From: Alcaligenes faecalis
GTDB taxonomy: Bacteria; Pseudomonadota; Gammaproteobacteria; Burkholderiales; Burkholderiaceae_B
Assembly: GCF_005311025.1 (NCBI RefSeq)
Contig: NZ_CP031747.1
Coordinates: 1,550,001 to 1,614,000 of the forward strand
DNA length: 64,000 nucleotides
Reading direction: 5' to 3'
Shown: piece after piece, positions 25,737-35,774 of the stretch
Position numbering within the stretch: position 1 is the stretch's first letter
How the letters are laid out: every line of letters starts with the position of its first letter
Program-made: the position numbers and the translations under genes
Notes under the pieces: model-generated
Database searches by the model: none
The model's input: only the letters and a program-made list of their open reading frames with translations
Told to the model about the DNA's origin: nothing

Positions 25737-26120
25737 ATGCAGCCCTCAGTTAAAGCTTTTCTTGCTGCTACCGCAGTCGCATTTGGCATGTACAGCCCTT
25801 TTGCGATGGCCCAGGGCAATGCGGCTCCGGCCAACTCGGCAGCCCCTGCTGCCACCCAGGTCGTTAAACCTACGGATTCTCAGCTGGAGCAATATGCGCG
25901 CACTTACAAGAAGGTCGCTCAAACTGCTTCGGAATATCAGCCGCGTCTGGATGCGGCCAAAAGTGATGCAGAGCGTCAGGCTATTGTTCAGGAAGCCGAC
26001 CAGCGCCTGGTAGGCGTGGTCAGTGCCAATGGCATGGATCTGGCGGACTACAACGGTATCAGTCTGGCGATTCAGCAGGACCCGGCCTTGCGCCAGCGTG
26101 TTGAAGGGATGCTGAAGTAA
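25737..26120 (+). CDS. DUF4168 exported protein
   Basis: A 127-aa protein with AGGAGG before the ATG. A signal peptide (residues 1-26, ending PFAMA) precedes a short helical DUF4168 domain (LEQYARTYKKVAQTASEY, NGMDLADYNGISLAIQQDP). The function is unknown; family members are small secreted proteins of Proteobacteria. It is monocistronic, with a strong terminator ~70 bp downstream. Confidence 0.82.
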   Translation: MQPSVKAFLAATAVAFGMYSPFAMAQGNAAPANSAAPAATQVVKPTDSQLEQYARTYKKVAQTASEYQPRLDAAKSDAERQAIVQEADQRLVGVVSANGMDLADYNGISLAIQQDPALRQRVEGMLK

Positions 26121-26191
26121 GGCTTGTTTGTGATCCTCGGGTTTGACAGAGCGCCGGGTGTCATTTTGTAGTGACCGTAGTGGGTAAATTT

Positions 26192-26224
26192 AAACCCTGG
26201 ACGTAATCGTCCAGGGTTTTTTTT
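26192..26224 (+). terminator. Rho-independent terminator after DUF4168
   Basis: A perfect 12-bp stem (AAACCCTGGACG/CGTCCAGGGTTT) with a TAAT loop is followed by a run of T. Confidence 0.92.
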
Positions 26225-26421
26225 GTCGCCGTGCTGCCCCAAAGCTCGGCGCCCCCGGAAAAAGCCCCGTCGGAGGCAGCAAGCCAAAGGCGCAGCGTGG
26301 GTGCTGATTGTGTAGGTCGCTTCAAGACAAAGCGCGCCTGCCAGAGCCGGCATGACTGCCTGCATTGAGACTGGAGCCTGACGCCAGGTTTACGGCTTCA
26401 AGCTCCAGTCTCTGGGTGGCA

Positions 26422-27375
26422 TTAGCAACGGGGATAGTTAAGCGCCCCGATCATTGCATTGAATTTCAATTGCAAGCTGCTGGCGTCATTTTTTATGGGG
26501 TTATTGATCTGCCAGCTGATCGAGCCTTGCTGAGGTACGTAATTGCCTTCAGAGGCATGCTGGATGACGCTTCTGCCCTGAGCCAGGAATTCATTCATCT
26601 TCGACATGATTCTTGGGCATCCTTGTGGCGTTTCTTCCTTGAATTTTTTATCCCAGTTGCTGATCATCGCGGCTGCCTGGTCAAGACTTTCCTGGAAGGG
26701 GGGAATGCTCTCTTTGGCTCCCTGCTGCTCGAAAATAGCATCGACCTTGTTCATGGCCTGCTTGCTGAACAGCACGGCACCCAAACGGTAATGCTCCATT
26801 GAGTCCTTGGGAGCTTTATCGAAAGAGGTCTGGATGTTTATCTCATCCTGTTTCTGAATACCTTGGAGAAATGCAGCCTCTGCCTGTACGACTTCTGTCA
26901 GGGCGCTGACGAACGCCTCGTTATTGTCGGCTGCCTTCTTGCCGCCATCCGTCAGAAACTCTTTTGATTCGGCATAGTTGTTCAACTCGGAATTGAGAGG
27001 TGCCAGCTTGGTCAAGGAGTCGTCAAACTGCTTTGCTGGTCCATCTATTTCCGGCATGTTGGCTTCCAGTGCCAAGGCGGATTTCAGTTTTTCCTGGGTG
27101 TTCTTGATGCTTACCAGTGAAACAACGGAATAGTTATCCAGTTTCTTGCCTGAGCGCACGGCAGGCTCGTAGACGGTTTGATAATCGGAAAGCGCACGGT
27201 AGAAAGGCGTATGCAAGCTATTGGCGACTTCAACATAGGCATTGTATTTCTGGATAAAGCCTTGCTCGGACGAGACCGCTTGAGATGGTGCTTCTGTCGC
27301 TTCTTCGCTGTTGCAGCCCGCAATAGCGATGCAAAGGCCCAGCGTGGCGAAAACAGATAGTTTTTTTAAATTCAT
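26422..27375 (-). CDS. DUF3829 (YiiG-like) lipoprotein
   Basis: A 317-aa predicted lipoprotein. The signal peptide has the lipobox AIAGC (Cys near residue 20). The mature chain is largely helical and charged, like DUF3829/YiiG family members, for which no function is established. It ends in Cys after ALNYPR. The 212-bp spacer before the next gene (27376-27587) shows nothing else. Confidence 0.8.
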   Translation of the reverse strand: MNLKKLSVFATLGLCIAIAGCNSEEATEAPSQAVSSEQGFIQKYNAYVEVANSLHTPFYRALSDYQTVYEPAVRSGKKLDNYSVVSLVSIKNTQEKLKSALALEANMPEIDGPAKQFDDSLTKLAPLNSELNNYAESKEFLTDGGKKAADNNEAFVSALTEVVQAEAAFLQGIQKQDEINIQTSFDKAPKDSMEHYRLGAVLFSKQAMNKVDAIFEQQGAKESIPPFQESLDQAAAMISNWDKKFKEETPQGCPRIMSKMNEFLAQGRSVIQHASEGNYVPQQGSISWQINNPIKNDASSLQLKFNAMIGALNYPRC

Positions 27376-27587
27376 GATGAAAGTGATTGATGCTTTTGAT
27401 GCGTTGGCAATACGTTAAAACCCCTATCGGGCAGGACGCAATTTTATAGCTTCACCACTTCGTATTTTGTATCAAGCTAGGACCTTATGTTTCAGGAGTG
27501 CGTGCTACACGCGGCCGGGCGGGCTAGCAACAGTTGGCTATGCCCACCCTGCACAGGCCCGTCTCCATCTCTGGTTTTTGGCCTTGC

Positions 27588-28691
27588 TTAATCCATGTCC
27601 TGGAAGTCTGGGCTTGCCCTGGGAATAGGTACACCGGCATCAATGCGTTTGGCCCATTCTTGTAGCGGTAGCGGTGAAGTCGGCTCCCAAATACGACGCA
27701 GAACGGGCTTTAGCAAAGCAATATTGTGGCCACTGGCCCAACGATACGGAATCACCGGCAACCAGGTGTCGTCGGCAATGCGTTCGGCTACGACAAAGCG
27801 GAAACTGTACTGGCCAGGGCCCAGGCTCATGCGTATATCACTGACCACCAACAGGTCATCGATGATATCGTAGCGCAGCCAATCGTCCGAAAACCAGCGC
27901 AGTTGCTCCAGCTGTTTCAAGGGGGGGAACAGCTGGGTGTAGTCGCTATGTACGGGCAGGCACAGGGATTCGTATTGATGCCCCTTGGGTGCACGCAGCC
28001 GGTCCAGCAGGCCCACCATGACTTCGCATTCCCGGTCCTGTGTGTCGCGCACCAGTACACGCCAGAGCAGGATGTTCATGGGTTGGGCGGCGGAGTATAC
28101 CCGCGCGATTTCCACCTGCTCTTGTTTGAGCTGTGCGGTTGCCTGTTGCTCGGCCCAGAACTTGGCACCTACCGAGGCTGCCAGATACAGGCTGCTCAAG
28201 AGCAAGGCCCAGTTGCAGGCCCGTATCGTTGCGGGTACCGGCCCACGAATCAAGCCTATGATCGTGGCGATCAGTAAGGGCACGGTATAGAGCGGGTCAA
28301 TAATGAAGATGCTGGACCAGGTTGCCGGGGTAGCGGCCAAAGGCCACAGCAATTGCGTTCCGTAACTGGTAAAGGCATCCAGAAGAGGGTGGGTAATCAG
28401 CGCCAGCCAGACCGCCAGCCCCAGCCTCCCCGCAGAGGCACGTGCTTGTGGAAACAGCAGTCGCCATAAAAGGGTGACCAGGATGCCTGCCGCGCTCAAC
28501 ACAAACAAAGAGTGCGAGAAACCCCGATGACTGACCATGGAGGTAATCGGGTCCCCATATTGAATGAAGACATCCAGATCGGGCAGGGTGGCGATGATGG
28601 CACCGGACAGGACCGCCTTGCGGCCATACTGCCGCCCGAGGAGGGAGCCGCAGATGCTGGCACCGAGGACTGCTTGTGTTACGGAATCCAT
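27588..28691 (-). CDS. DUF457/YdjM-type membrane-bound metal-dependent hydrolase
   Basis: A 367-aa membrane protein. The N-terminal MDSVTQAVLGASICGSLLG, DLDVFIQYGDP, SHRGFSHSLF and THPLLDAFTSYGTQLLWP give the conserved Asp and His pattern of the family. About four to five membrane segments are followed by a soluble domain of ~170 residues. It is called a hydrolase by family; the substrate is unknown. It diverges from trhO across a 212-bp spacer without clear operators. Confidence 0.85.
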   Translation of the reverse strand: MDSVTQAVLGASICGSLLGRQYGRKAVLSGAIIATLPDLDVFIQYGDPITSMVSHRGFSHSLFVLSAAGILVTLLWRLLFPQARASAGRLGLAVWLALITHPLLDAFTSYGTQLLWPLAATPATWSSIFIIDPLYTVPLLIATIIGLIRGPVPATIRACNWALLLSSLYLAASVGAKFWAEQQATAQLKQEQVEIARVYSAAQPMNILLWRVLVRDTQDRECEVMVGLLDRLRAPKGHQYESLCLPVHSDYTQLFPPLKQLEQLRWFSDDWLRYDIIDDLLVVSDIRMSLGPGQYSFRFVVAERIADDTWLPVIPYRWASGHNIALLKPVLRRIWEPTSPLPLQEWAKRIDAGVPIPRASPDFQDMD

Positions 28692-28903
28692 AGCTCTCGT
28701 GCAAAGTGAAACAGGGACCGGGGCCAGATGCGGCCTGACGGCTTTAGCGTTATGATTTTAAAGTTGAATCCCCGGCCCGCCCTATTTTTTTGACGGGCGT
28801 CAAAGGCCCAAGGGGTATCAGTCGCGTATAGTGTACGACGGCCTACGCTGTCCTACCGCCTGCGGGCTGCGCCACCGCTTCTATCCAGAGAATTCGTTTA
28901 CCT

Positions 28904-29911
28904 ATGTCTACCTACCTGATCGCGGCTTTATATAAGTTCGTGGAATTGCCCGATTTCGCCCAAATGCGCGACCCCTTGTTTGCTTTTTGCGAGCAGCACG
29001 AGGTCAAGGGCACGCTGTTGCTGGCGCGCGAAGGGATTAACGGCACGATTGCCGGCCCTCAGGAGGGTATTCGTGCCGTCTTGGCATATCTGAACTCCGA
29101 TCCACGTATTTCTGGCCTGGTGCATAAAGAATCCTATGCCGACAAGGCTCCGTTTTACCGCCTCAAGGTGAAGCTGAAAAAAGAGATCGTTACCCTGGGC
29201 GTACCGGATCTGAAAACCGCCGAAATGGTGGGCGAGTATGTTGCTCCCGAAGACTGGAATGCCCTGATCAGCGATCCGGACGTGGTGGTGGTGGATACCC
29301 GCAACGATTACGAAGTGGGTATTGGCACTTTTAACCGTGCCATCAACCCCAAGACCCAAAGCTTTACCGAGTTTCCTCAGTGGGTGGCCGAGCAGTCCAA
29401 GGAAGGCGGTGTCTTGCATGGCAAACCGCGCGTGGCCATGTTCTGTACCGGCGGTATCCGCTGTGAAAAATCCACGGCCTTCATGCGTTCGCAAGGCTTT
29501 GATCAGGTTTACCACCTGCAAGGCGGCATTTTGAAATATCTGGAAGAGATTCCAGCAGCAGAAAGCCTGTGGGATGGTGACTGCTTTGTGTTCGACGAGC
29601 GCGTATCGGTGCGTCACGGTCTGGAACCCGGCGATTATGATTTCTGCCGTGCCTGTCGCATGCCTATCAGCGAAGAGGAAAAAGCCTCGCCCCAGTTCGA
29701 AGAAGGCGTCAGCTGTCCCTACTGCCACGGCCACAGTTCCCCCGAGCAGATCGAGCGTTTCCGTGAGCGTCAAAAGCAAGTGGCTTTGGCGCGCGAGCGT
29801 GAAGAGCGTCACATTGGCGTCAGCATGGACGAGTTGACCGAGCGCCGTGAAGCCGCCCGCCGCAAGGCGGAAGAGCAACGCCTGCTGGCTCAGCAAGGCA
29901 AGGACGCCTAG
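28904..29911 (+). CDS. trhO: tRNA uridine-34 hydroxylase TrhO (YceA), rhodanese-like
   Basis: A 335-aa protein of the YceA/TrhO family. An N-terminal ferredoxin-like region (residues ~1-100, [14 protein letters not shown]) is followed by a rhodanese domain with the active-site Cys in [14 protein letters not shown] (near residue 185). A C-terminal CRACRMPIS...CPYCHG pair of Cys motifs may bind zinc. The enzyme uses O2 to hydroxylate U34 of certain tRNAs (ho5U, on the way to mo5U/cmo5U). Confidence 0.93.
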   Translation: MSTYLIAALYKFVELPDFAQMRDPLFAFCEQHEVKGTLLLAREGINGTIAGPQEGIRAVLAYLNSDPRISGLVHKESYADKAPFYRLKVKLKKEIVTLGVPDLKTAEMVGEYVAPEDWNALISDPDVVVVDTRNDYEVGIGTFNRAINPKTQSFTEFPQWVAEQSKEGGVLHGKPRVAMFCTGGIRCEKSTAFMRSQGFDQVYHLQGGILKYLEEIPAAESLWDGDCFVFDERVSVRHGLEPGDYDFCRACRMPISEEEKASPQFEEGVSCPYCHGHSSPEQIERFRERQKQVALAREREERHIGVSMDELTERREAARRKAEEQRLLAQQGKDA

Positions 29912-29973
29912 CCCTGATCGGGCCACTGTGTTACCTCTACTAGCTTGATTCTGGCGCTGCGTCGTTTATAGTC

Positions 29974-29996
29974 CGCCCTTCTGCTACAGAAGGGCG
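29974..29996 (+). terminator. Hairpin terminator after trhO
   Basis: A perfect 9-bp stem (CGCCCTTCT/AGAAGGGCG) with a 5-nt loop is followed by CTTTGC; the T tract is short. Confidence 0.55.
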
Positions 29997-30059
29997 CTTT
30001 GCATAAACGCCAGCGCTTTAAGTCCGTGCCTGTGGCGCGGCTTTTTAACGGGATTGAGC

Positions 30060-30743
30060 ATGTCCTTATCTGATCTGCCCATTTTGTATTCCTTTCGCCG
30101 TTGCCCCTATGCCATGCGGGCACGGCTGGCTATTGCGGCCAGCGGCGTAACTTGTCAGTTGCGCGAAGTCGTACTGCGCGACAAACCCGAGGCCCTGCGC
30201 CTGGCCTCTCCCAAAGCCACCGTCCCGGTGCTGGTCTTGCCCGATGGCAAGGTTATTGATGAAAGCCTGGACATCATGCGTTGGGCTTTGGCGATTCAAG
30301 ATCCCAAGCAGTATTTGCAGCCTGAGCAGGGCGATGTCGAGCAAATGCTGGCCCTGATTGCGGCCAATGACGGGCCTTTCAAGCGGCATCTGGATTGCTA
30401 TAAATACCCGGATCGCCATACCGAGGATGAACAATTCACGGATGCAGCCAGTTTTTCGGCCCTGCATAGAGCCCAAGCCAGTGAATTATTGATGGGCCTG
30501 AATGCCCGCATTGAACAGCAGGGCTACCTGATGGGACAGCATCCTTGTCTGGCAGATTTGGCGATTGCCCCCTTTGTGCGGCAATTCGCACAAGTGAACA
30601 GGGGCTGGTTTGATGCGCAGCCTTGGACGGCCTTGTCGACCTGGTTGCTGAACTTTCAGTCCAGCCCTTTGTTCCTGAGCATCATGGATAAATACCCTGC
30701 CTGGACGCCAGACAGCGAGATTGTGCAGTTTCCTTCTGTCTGA
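30060..30743 (+). CDS. Glutathione S-transferase family protein
   Basis: A 227-aa thioredoxin-fold protein. The N-terminal YSFRRCPYAMRARLAIAASG has the CPYA active-site motif. KATVPVLVLPDGKVIDESLDIM is the glutathione-binding strand. The C-terminal helical domain contains CLADLAIAPFVRQF. The ATG at 30060 is preferred to TTG at 30054. It is close to the omega or glutaredoxin-2-like GST groups; the substrate is unknown. Confidence 0.87.
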   Translation: MSLSDLPILYSFRRCPYAMRARLAIAASGVTCQLREVVLRDKPEALRLASPKATVPVLVLPDGKVIDESLDIMRWALAIQDPKQYLQPEQGDVEQMLALIAANDGPFKRHLDCYKYPDRHTEDEQFTDAASFSALHRAQASELLMGLNARIEQQGYLMGQHPCLADLAIAPFVRQFAQVNRGWFDAQPWTALSTWLLNFQSSPLFLSIMDKYPAWTPDSEIVQFPSV

Positions 30744-30812
30744 CTGAGTCGCTAACGACCTGCCCAAAGCAATACGAGCGGGAGCAGCTTGGCCAGAACA
30801 TGCAGACAAGCA

Positions 30813-30849
30813 AAAGGCCGGTTCTCAATTGAAAACCGGCCTTTCTTTT
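30813..30849. terminator. Bidirectional terminator, GST / dctA
   Basis: A 14-bp stem with one mismatch (AAAGGCCGGTTCTC/GAAAACCGGCCTTT) and an AATT loop has T-rich sequence on both sides. It serves the two convergent genes. Confidence 0.88.
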
Positions 30850-30861
30850 CAAGTGCCCGAA

Positions 30862-32253
30862 TCAGGCTGCAACAGTCGCGCGCGGCTCGCTGGCCTCTTG
30901 AGCGGGAATCTCCATGTCACCACGCTGATGCAAGGTGACGCTGGTATCCAGCGGTGGCAGCTCGCCATTCATGGCGCTGTTGAGTTGATCGGTGTCCAGT
31001 TCGCCTTCCCAGCGGGCAACCACAATGGTGGCAACCGCATTGCCCACCAGATTGGTCAGCGCACGGCATTCGGACATGAAGCGGTCAATCCCCAGGATCA
31101 GAGTCATGCCAGCGATAGGCACTGAAGGCACCACGGACAGGGTAGCCGCCAAGGTAATGAAACCGGCCCCCGTCACACCCGCCGCGCCTTTGGAGCTGAG
31201 CATGGCAACCAGCAATAGCAGAACCTGCTGCTGCAAGGTTAGTGGAATATCACAAGCCTGGGCGATGAACAGGGCCGCCATGGTCATGTAGATATTGGTG
31301 CCGTCCAGGTTGAAGGAGTAGCCGGTAGGTACAACCAGGCCCACAACCGACTTGGCACACCCGGCGCGTTCCATCTTCTGCATCAAGGTAGGCAAAGCCG
31401 CTTCCGAGGAGCTGGTACCCAGCACCAGCAGCAGTTCTTCACGAATGTAGCGGATCAGCTTGGTGATGGAAAAGCCGTTGTAGCGGGCCACGGCACCCAG
31501 AATGATCAGCACAAAAAGCACGGAGGTGACGTAGAAAGTCACCACCAGCAGCGCCAGGCTGGACACGGATTCAATCCCGTATTTACCGATGGTGAAAGAG
31601 ATGGCACCGAAGGCCCCGATGGGAGCGGCTTTCATCAGGATGGCAACCAGCTTGAAAACAGGCGTCATCAAGGCTTGCAGCAGTTTCAGCACGGGTTTGC
31701 CGTGATCGCCCACAGCGGCCAGGGCAATACCAAACAGCACGGCCACAAACAGCACCTGCAGAATGTCGCCGCCGGTAAAAGGGCTGATCAGGGTGGCAGG
31801 GATGATGTTCATCAAAAAGCCCGTCAGCGTGCTGTCATGGGCTTGCTGCACGTAGCCCTGGATAGAGCTGGGGTCCAGGGTGCTGGGGTCAATGTTCATG
31901 CCATGGCCGGGCTGCACGATATTGCTGACCACCAAGCCTACAATCAGGGCCAGCGTGGAGAAAGTCAGAAAGTAAATCATGGCCTTGCCCACCACACGGC
32001 CCACTTTTTGCAGGTCTGTCATGGCGGCAATGCCGGTGGCTACCGTCAGGAAAATGACGGGCGCAATAATCATTTTGACCAGCTTGATGAAGGCATCGCC
32101 CAAAGGCTTCATGCTCTCGCCCAGCGAGGGGTAAAAATGGCCCAGCAAAATCCCGATAGTGATGGCGATGATGACCTGTACGTACAAAATTCGATACCAC
32201 TTGATTTTGACGATCTGCGGTACCGAACGGTCTCCTGTGCTTATATCCATCAT
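30862..32253 (-). CDS. dctA: C4-dicarboxylate/H+ symporter DctA
   Basis: A 463-aa DAACS-family inner-membrane transporter. The ATG at 32253 follows ACGGAG; the longer ORF to 32364 lacks support. [19 protein letters not shown], the serine-rich [13 protein letters not shown] re-entrant loop, [16 protein letters not shown] and [13 protein letters not shown] are diagnostic. It imports succinate, fumarate and malate. It is divergent from dctBD and preceded by a perfect sigma-54 promoter and two DctD-type upstream sites, the classical Dct control layout. Confidence 0.96.
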   Translation of the reverse strand: MMDISTGDRSVPQIVKIKWYRILYVQVIIAITIGILLGHFYPSLGESMKPLGDAFIKLVKMIIAPVIFLTVATGIAAMTDLQKVGRVVGKAMIYFLTFSTLALIVGLVVSNIVQPGHGMNIDPSTLDPSSIQGYVQQAHDSTLTGFLMNIIPATLISPFTGGDILQVLFVAVLFGIALAAVGDHGKPVLKLLQALMTPVFKLVAILMKAAPIGAFGAISFTIGKYGIESVSSLALLVVTFYVTSVLFVLIILGAVARYNGFSITKLIRYIREELLLVLGTSSSEAALPTLMQKMERAGCAKSVVGLVVPTGYSFNLDGTNIYMTMAALFIAQACDIPLTLQQQVLLLLVAMLSSKGAAGVTGAGFITLAATLSVVPSVPIAGMTLILGIDRFMSECRALTNLVGNAVATIVVARWEGELDTDQLNSAMNGELPPLDTSVTLHQRGDMEIPAQEASEPRATVAA

Positions 32254-32378
32254 GATGTCGTCTCCGTGACTTGATGTAGCCGACCTGGCAGTCAGCTGGT
32301 GGCCTGCTTGGAATTGTGTGTGGGCAGGCGGTTTAAGCTCGCCGGAATCCTTGTCCCGGCCCATAAGCTCATGACTAA

Positions 32379-32394
32379 AGCAACATCCGTGCCA
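32379..32394 (-). promoter_or_regulatory. Sigma-54 promoter of dctA
   Basis: On the minus strand it reads TGGCACG-GATG-TTGCT, a full match to the -24/-12 consensus. The expected start near 32368 gives a 115-nt leader. Confidence 0.9.
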
Positions 32395-32465
32395 ATCTGT
32401 TCGCCGGCAGAAAACCAGTAAATAAGCGGCTTGCGGACAGGAGACTTCCCCGCTATCTGCTTATG

Positions 32466-32483
32466 TGTGCGAAAATCCGCACA
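32466..32483. promoter_or_regulatory. DctD upstream activating site 1
   Basis: TGTGCG-AAAATC-CGCACA is a near-perfect dyad like the known DctD site. It lies about 98 bp upstream of the predicted dctA start, in the dctA-dctB spacer. Confidence 0.75.
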
Positions 32484-32497
32484 GCTATTACTAATTT

Positions 32498-32515
32498 TTG
32501 GCGATATTTCGCACA
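32498..32515. promoter_or_regulatory. DctD upstream activating site 2
   Basis: TTGGCG-ATATTT-CGCACA shares the right half of site 1, spaced 32 bp from it (three helical turns). It ends 6 bp before the dctB start, so it could also affect dctBD. Confidence 0.6.
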
Positions 32516-32521
32516 GGTTTC

Positions 32522-34378
32522 ATGAACTCCATTCCGGTTTCTTCGAGCATGCGGCGGCGCTTCAGGCTCGAATGGTTGCTGCTGCTGAGCTTGGCCGTCG
32601 TGCTGGGGCTGTTTGCCTTCTGGCGTTCGGCCGATTTGGGCACGGCTCGTTTGCTGACACAAAGCGAACAGCGGCTTGATTCCTTGATGCGCGGTAATGC
32701 CGGCTGGATCAGGACTATCCGAGACAAATTTCGTACCTTGTCCTTTGCTCTTGCACAGGACGAGGCTCTGCGCCAATACCTGATGGGCAATCCTGCCTAT
32801 GGTGATGCCGAGGCTTTGAATCGCAAGTTCCAGCAATTGGCCGAAGATACGGGCGCTCCTGTTCTGTACCTGCTGGATATTCATTCGCAGACGCTGGTGT
32901 CCAGTAACTGGCAGGAGCCCGACAGCTTCGTGGGCAATCACTACGGTTTCCGCCCTTACTTCACCAAAGCCCTGGAGCAGGGGCATGCGGAATACTTTGC
33001 CTTGGGGACTGCCAGCGGCAAGGCGGGTTTGTACATTTCACGCATGGTGCAAGATCAGGACGGCAAGCCGGTTGGTGTGGTCGTCATCAAGCTGGTATTC
33101 GATCTGCTGGAAAAAGAATGGGAAGGTTATGGCGACCGCATGTTTGTCAGTGATCCCAATGGCGTGATCCTGCTAAGTGGTGAACCGGACTGGCGTTTGC
33201 ATAGTCTGGATCAAGCCGCGCCCGAGCAACTGGTCAAGCTGCGGGCCAGTCAGCAGTTTGGTAATGAGCCCTTGGAATCAGTGGGCTTGAGCATGTCGGA
33301 TTCCGGCGAACGGGCCTCTTTCTGGACACTGGGGCAGGAGCGCTTTTTGCATGTGCAGCAGCCAGTCGCAGGCAGTGATTGGACTTTGCATGCGATGGCT
33401 CCTATGGATGCTGCGTTGCAGACCCAGGCCTTTCAATCCCGTCTGACGGTGATGGGACTGTTATTCGCGGCGCTGGTGCTGACGGCCTTGGCGCTGCAAC
33501 GCAATCAACAGCGACGGGAAGCCCAGGCGCGGCAGGAGTTGCTGCGTGATGCCCTTGAAGAAGCGGTGGAGTCCCGCACCGCCCAGTTGCAGGTGGCGCG
33601 TCGCCGCCTGGAACAGGAGATGCAGGCCCTGCAGGAAGCCCGTTCGCGTGCACGTGATCTGCGTGAACAGTTGGAGCAGGCCGAGAAGCTGTCCTTTCTG
33701 GGGCAGGTGACGGCGGGGGTGGCTCACGAGATCAACCAGCCCGTGGCGGCGATTGAGGTCTATGCCGACAACACCTTGCGTTTGCTGGATCAGGGCCAGA
33801 CGGAAACGGCACGGCAGAACCTGTCCCGCATCCAGACGTTGACCCAACGCATCGGCAGCATTACCTCTCAGCTGTGCCATTACGCTCGCAAGCCCAAAGA
33901 GCAGGAAGGCCCGGTACGGGTACGCTCGGCCGTGGATAGCGCCTGGCAATTATTGGAACACCGGGCAAGGGCACAGGGTGTAGATCTGGAGCTGGAAGGC
34001 GTGAACGAATCTGTGCGTGTATGGGCTTTGCCGGTACGCCTGGAACAGGTTCTTGTGAATTTACTGCGTAATGCGCTTGATGCTCTGGAAGGGAGCCGTC
34101 AGGGGCGCATTCGTATTGAAGTGATGAGCGAGCAGCAGCATGTGCGCATTGTGGTTTCTGACAACGGCCCCGGCCTGAGTCCGGAAATCCGCCAGCGCCT
34201 GTTTACGCCCTTTAGCTCCAGCCGCCGTCAAGGTGTGGGCTTGGGGCTGGTGATCTCGCACGATATTGTGGCGGCCCTGGGTGGCCGTTTGGAAGAAGGG
34301 CCTTCGCGCCTGGGTGGCGCCACGTTCCATATCGTGCTGCGCAATGCCGATAGCGAGCTGGGCCAGGGAGAGAGATAA
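32522..34378 (+). CDS. dctB: C4-dicarboxylate sensor histidine kinase DctB
   Basis: A 618-aa membrane kinase. A membrane segment near residues 18-38 and another near 305-325 bracket a ~265-residue periplasmic double-PAS sensor. A coiled coil follows (~345-395), then the H-box GVAHEINQPVAAIEVYAD, N-box LVNLLRNALDAL and G-boxes DNGPGLSPEI and GVGLGLVIS. The start is ATG 32522; TTG 32498 lies inside a predicted activator site. It phosphorylates DctD in response to succinate-type acids, and the dctD start codon follows 2 bp after its stop. Confidence 0.94.
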   Translation: MNSIPVSSSMRRRFRLEWLLLLSLAVVLGLFAFWRSADLGTARLLTQSEQRLDSLMRGNAGWIRTIRDKFRTLSFALAQDEALRQYLMGNPAYGDAEALNRKFQQLAEDTGAPVLYLLDIHSQTLVSSNWQEPDSFVGNHYGFRPYFTKALEQGHAEYFALGTASGKAGLYISRMVQDQDGKPVGVVVIKLVFDLLEKEWEGYGDRMFVSDPNGVILLSGEPDWRLHSLDQAAPEQLVKLRASQQFGNEPLESVGLSMSDSGERASFWTLGQERFLHVQQPVAGSDWTLHAMAPMDAALQTQAFQSRLTVMGLLFAALVLTALALQRNQQRREAQARQELLRDALEEAVESRTAQLQVARRRLEQEMQALQEARSRARDLREQLEQAEKLSFLGQVTAGVAHEINQPVAAIEVYADNTLRLLDQGQTETARQNLSRIQTLTQRIGSITSQLCHYARKPKEQEGPVRVRSAVDSAWQLLEHRARAQGVDLELEGVNESVRVWALPVRLEQVLVNLLRNALDALEGSRQGRIRIEVMSEQQHVRIVVSDNGPGLSPEIRQRLFTPFSSSRRQGVGLGLVISHDIVAALGGRLEEGPSRLGGATFHIVLRNADSELGQGER

Positions 34379-34380
34379 GA

Positions 34381-35721
34381 ATGGAAGTCGCGTTTGTTGA
34401 TGATGATGCGGACCTGCGTGCCGCCGTGGTGCAAAGTCTGGAACTGGCGGGCCTGAAAGTGGTGGCCTGTGCCAGCGGGCAGGAGGCCCTGAGTCGCTTG
34501 CCCAAGGATTATCCGGGTGTGGTGGTGACGGACATTCGCATGCCGGGCATGGATGGTCTGGCGCTGATGCAAGCCTTGCATGCTCGCGATCCCGAGCAGC
34601 CCGTCGTGCTGATTACCGGCCACGGCGATATTGATATGGCCGTACAGGCCATGCACGATGGCGCCTTTGATTTTCTGACCAAGCCCTATCAGGCCGAACG
34701 CCTGCTGACGGTAATACGTCATGCCGCCATGCAGCGCAGTCTGGTTCTGCAAAACCGTGCCTTGCGCGAAGAACTGGACGAGGATGGTCAAGGCCCGGCG
34801 CTCCTGGGTAATTCCGAGGTCATGGTCAATTTACGCACTACCTTGCGGCATCTGGCACAGTCCGATGTGGATGTGCTGGTGGAAGGGGAAACCGGCACAG
34901 GCAAGGAAGTGGTGGCCATGTTGCTGCACCGCTGGAGCGCCCGAGCACAGCATCGTTTTGTGGCGCTGAATTGTGGTGCCTTGCCTGAAACCATTATTGA
35001 AAGCGAGCTGTTCGGCCACGAAGCCGGAGCATTCACGGGCGCGCAGCGCAGACGTGTAGGCAGTGTTGAACATGCACACCGTGGCACGCTGTTTCTGGAT
35101 GAAATCGAAAGCATGCCCATGATTGCACAGGTGCGCTTGCTGCGTGTGCTGGAAACCCGTTGCGTAACTCCTTTGGGTTCCAACGAAGAGCACCCGGTAG
35201 ATATCCGCGTCGTTGCCGCCAGCAAGGTGGATTTGTCCGACCCCGCCCAGCGTGCGAACTTCCGCGCCGATTTGTATTACCGACTCAACGTGGTTACCTT
35301 GCGCCTGCCGCCTTTGCGGGAGCGCAAGGAGGATATCCCCATGCTGTTCGCTCACTTTGCGGCGCTGGCTGCCAAGAAGTACGGTATGCCGCAAAAGATG
35401 CCCGATGCGCGCAGTCTGGCCTATATGCAGTCACATCACTGGCCGGGCAATGTGCGCGAGCTGGCACACTTTGCGCAACGTGAAGTGCTGGGTGTGCAGC
35501 ACCCGGAGATCAAGGAGCTGGAAAACGAGGACTTGAGCCTGCCCGCCCGCATGGAGCAGTTCGAGTCGCAGCAGATACGTCAGGCGCTGGCACGCCATCG
35601 TGGCGATATCAAGGCGACCTTGCAGGATCTGCGTATCCCGCGCAAAACCTTTTACGACAAGTTGCAGCGGCATGGCATTTTGCGTAGCGACTTTGTGGGA
35701 GAGGGGGCGCAGGGTGAATAA
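34381..35721 (+). CDS. dctD: C4-dicarboxylate response regulator DctD
   Basis: A 446-aa NtrC-family regulator. The receiver domain has FVDDDADLR and the phospho-acceptor Asp in VVTDIRMPGMDG (near residue 51). The AAA+ domain has Walker A GETGTGKE, the GAFTGA loop and TLFLDEIE. The C-terminal Fis helix-turn-helix is intact (RGDIKATLQDLRIPRKTFYDKL). It activates sigma-54 transcription of dctA. It forms an operon with dctB and contrasts with the helix-turn-helix-less activator at 23.2 kb. Confidence 0.94.
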   Translation: MEVAFVDDDADLRAAVVQSLELAGLKVVACASGQEALSRLPKDYPGVVVTDIRMPGMDGLALMQALHARDPEQPVVLITGHGDIDMAVQAMHDGAFDFLTKPYQAERLLTVIRHAAMQRSLVLQNRALREELDEDGQGPALLGNSEVMVNLRTTLRHLAQSDVDVLVEGETGTGKEVVAMLLHRWSARAQHRFVALNCGALPETIIESELFGHEAGAFTGAQRRRVGSVEHAHRGTLFLDEIESMPMIAQVRLLRVLETRCVTPLGSNEEHPVDIRVVAASKVDLSDPAQRANFRADLYYRLNVVTLRLPPLRERKEDIPMLFAHFAALAAKKYGMPQKMPDARSLAYMQSHHWPGNVRELAHFAQREVLGVQHPEIKELENEDLSLPARMEQFESQQIRQALARHRGDIKATLQDLRIPRKTFYDKLQRHGILRSDFVGEGAQGE

Positions 35722-35774
35722 AGGCTGGAGTAAAAGTGAGCTATATCGGGGTTTTGCTCAAATTTACGACCAGG

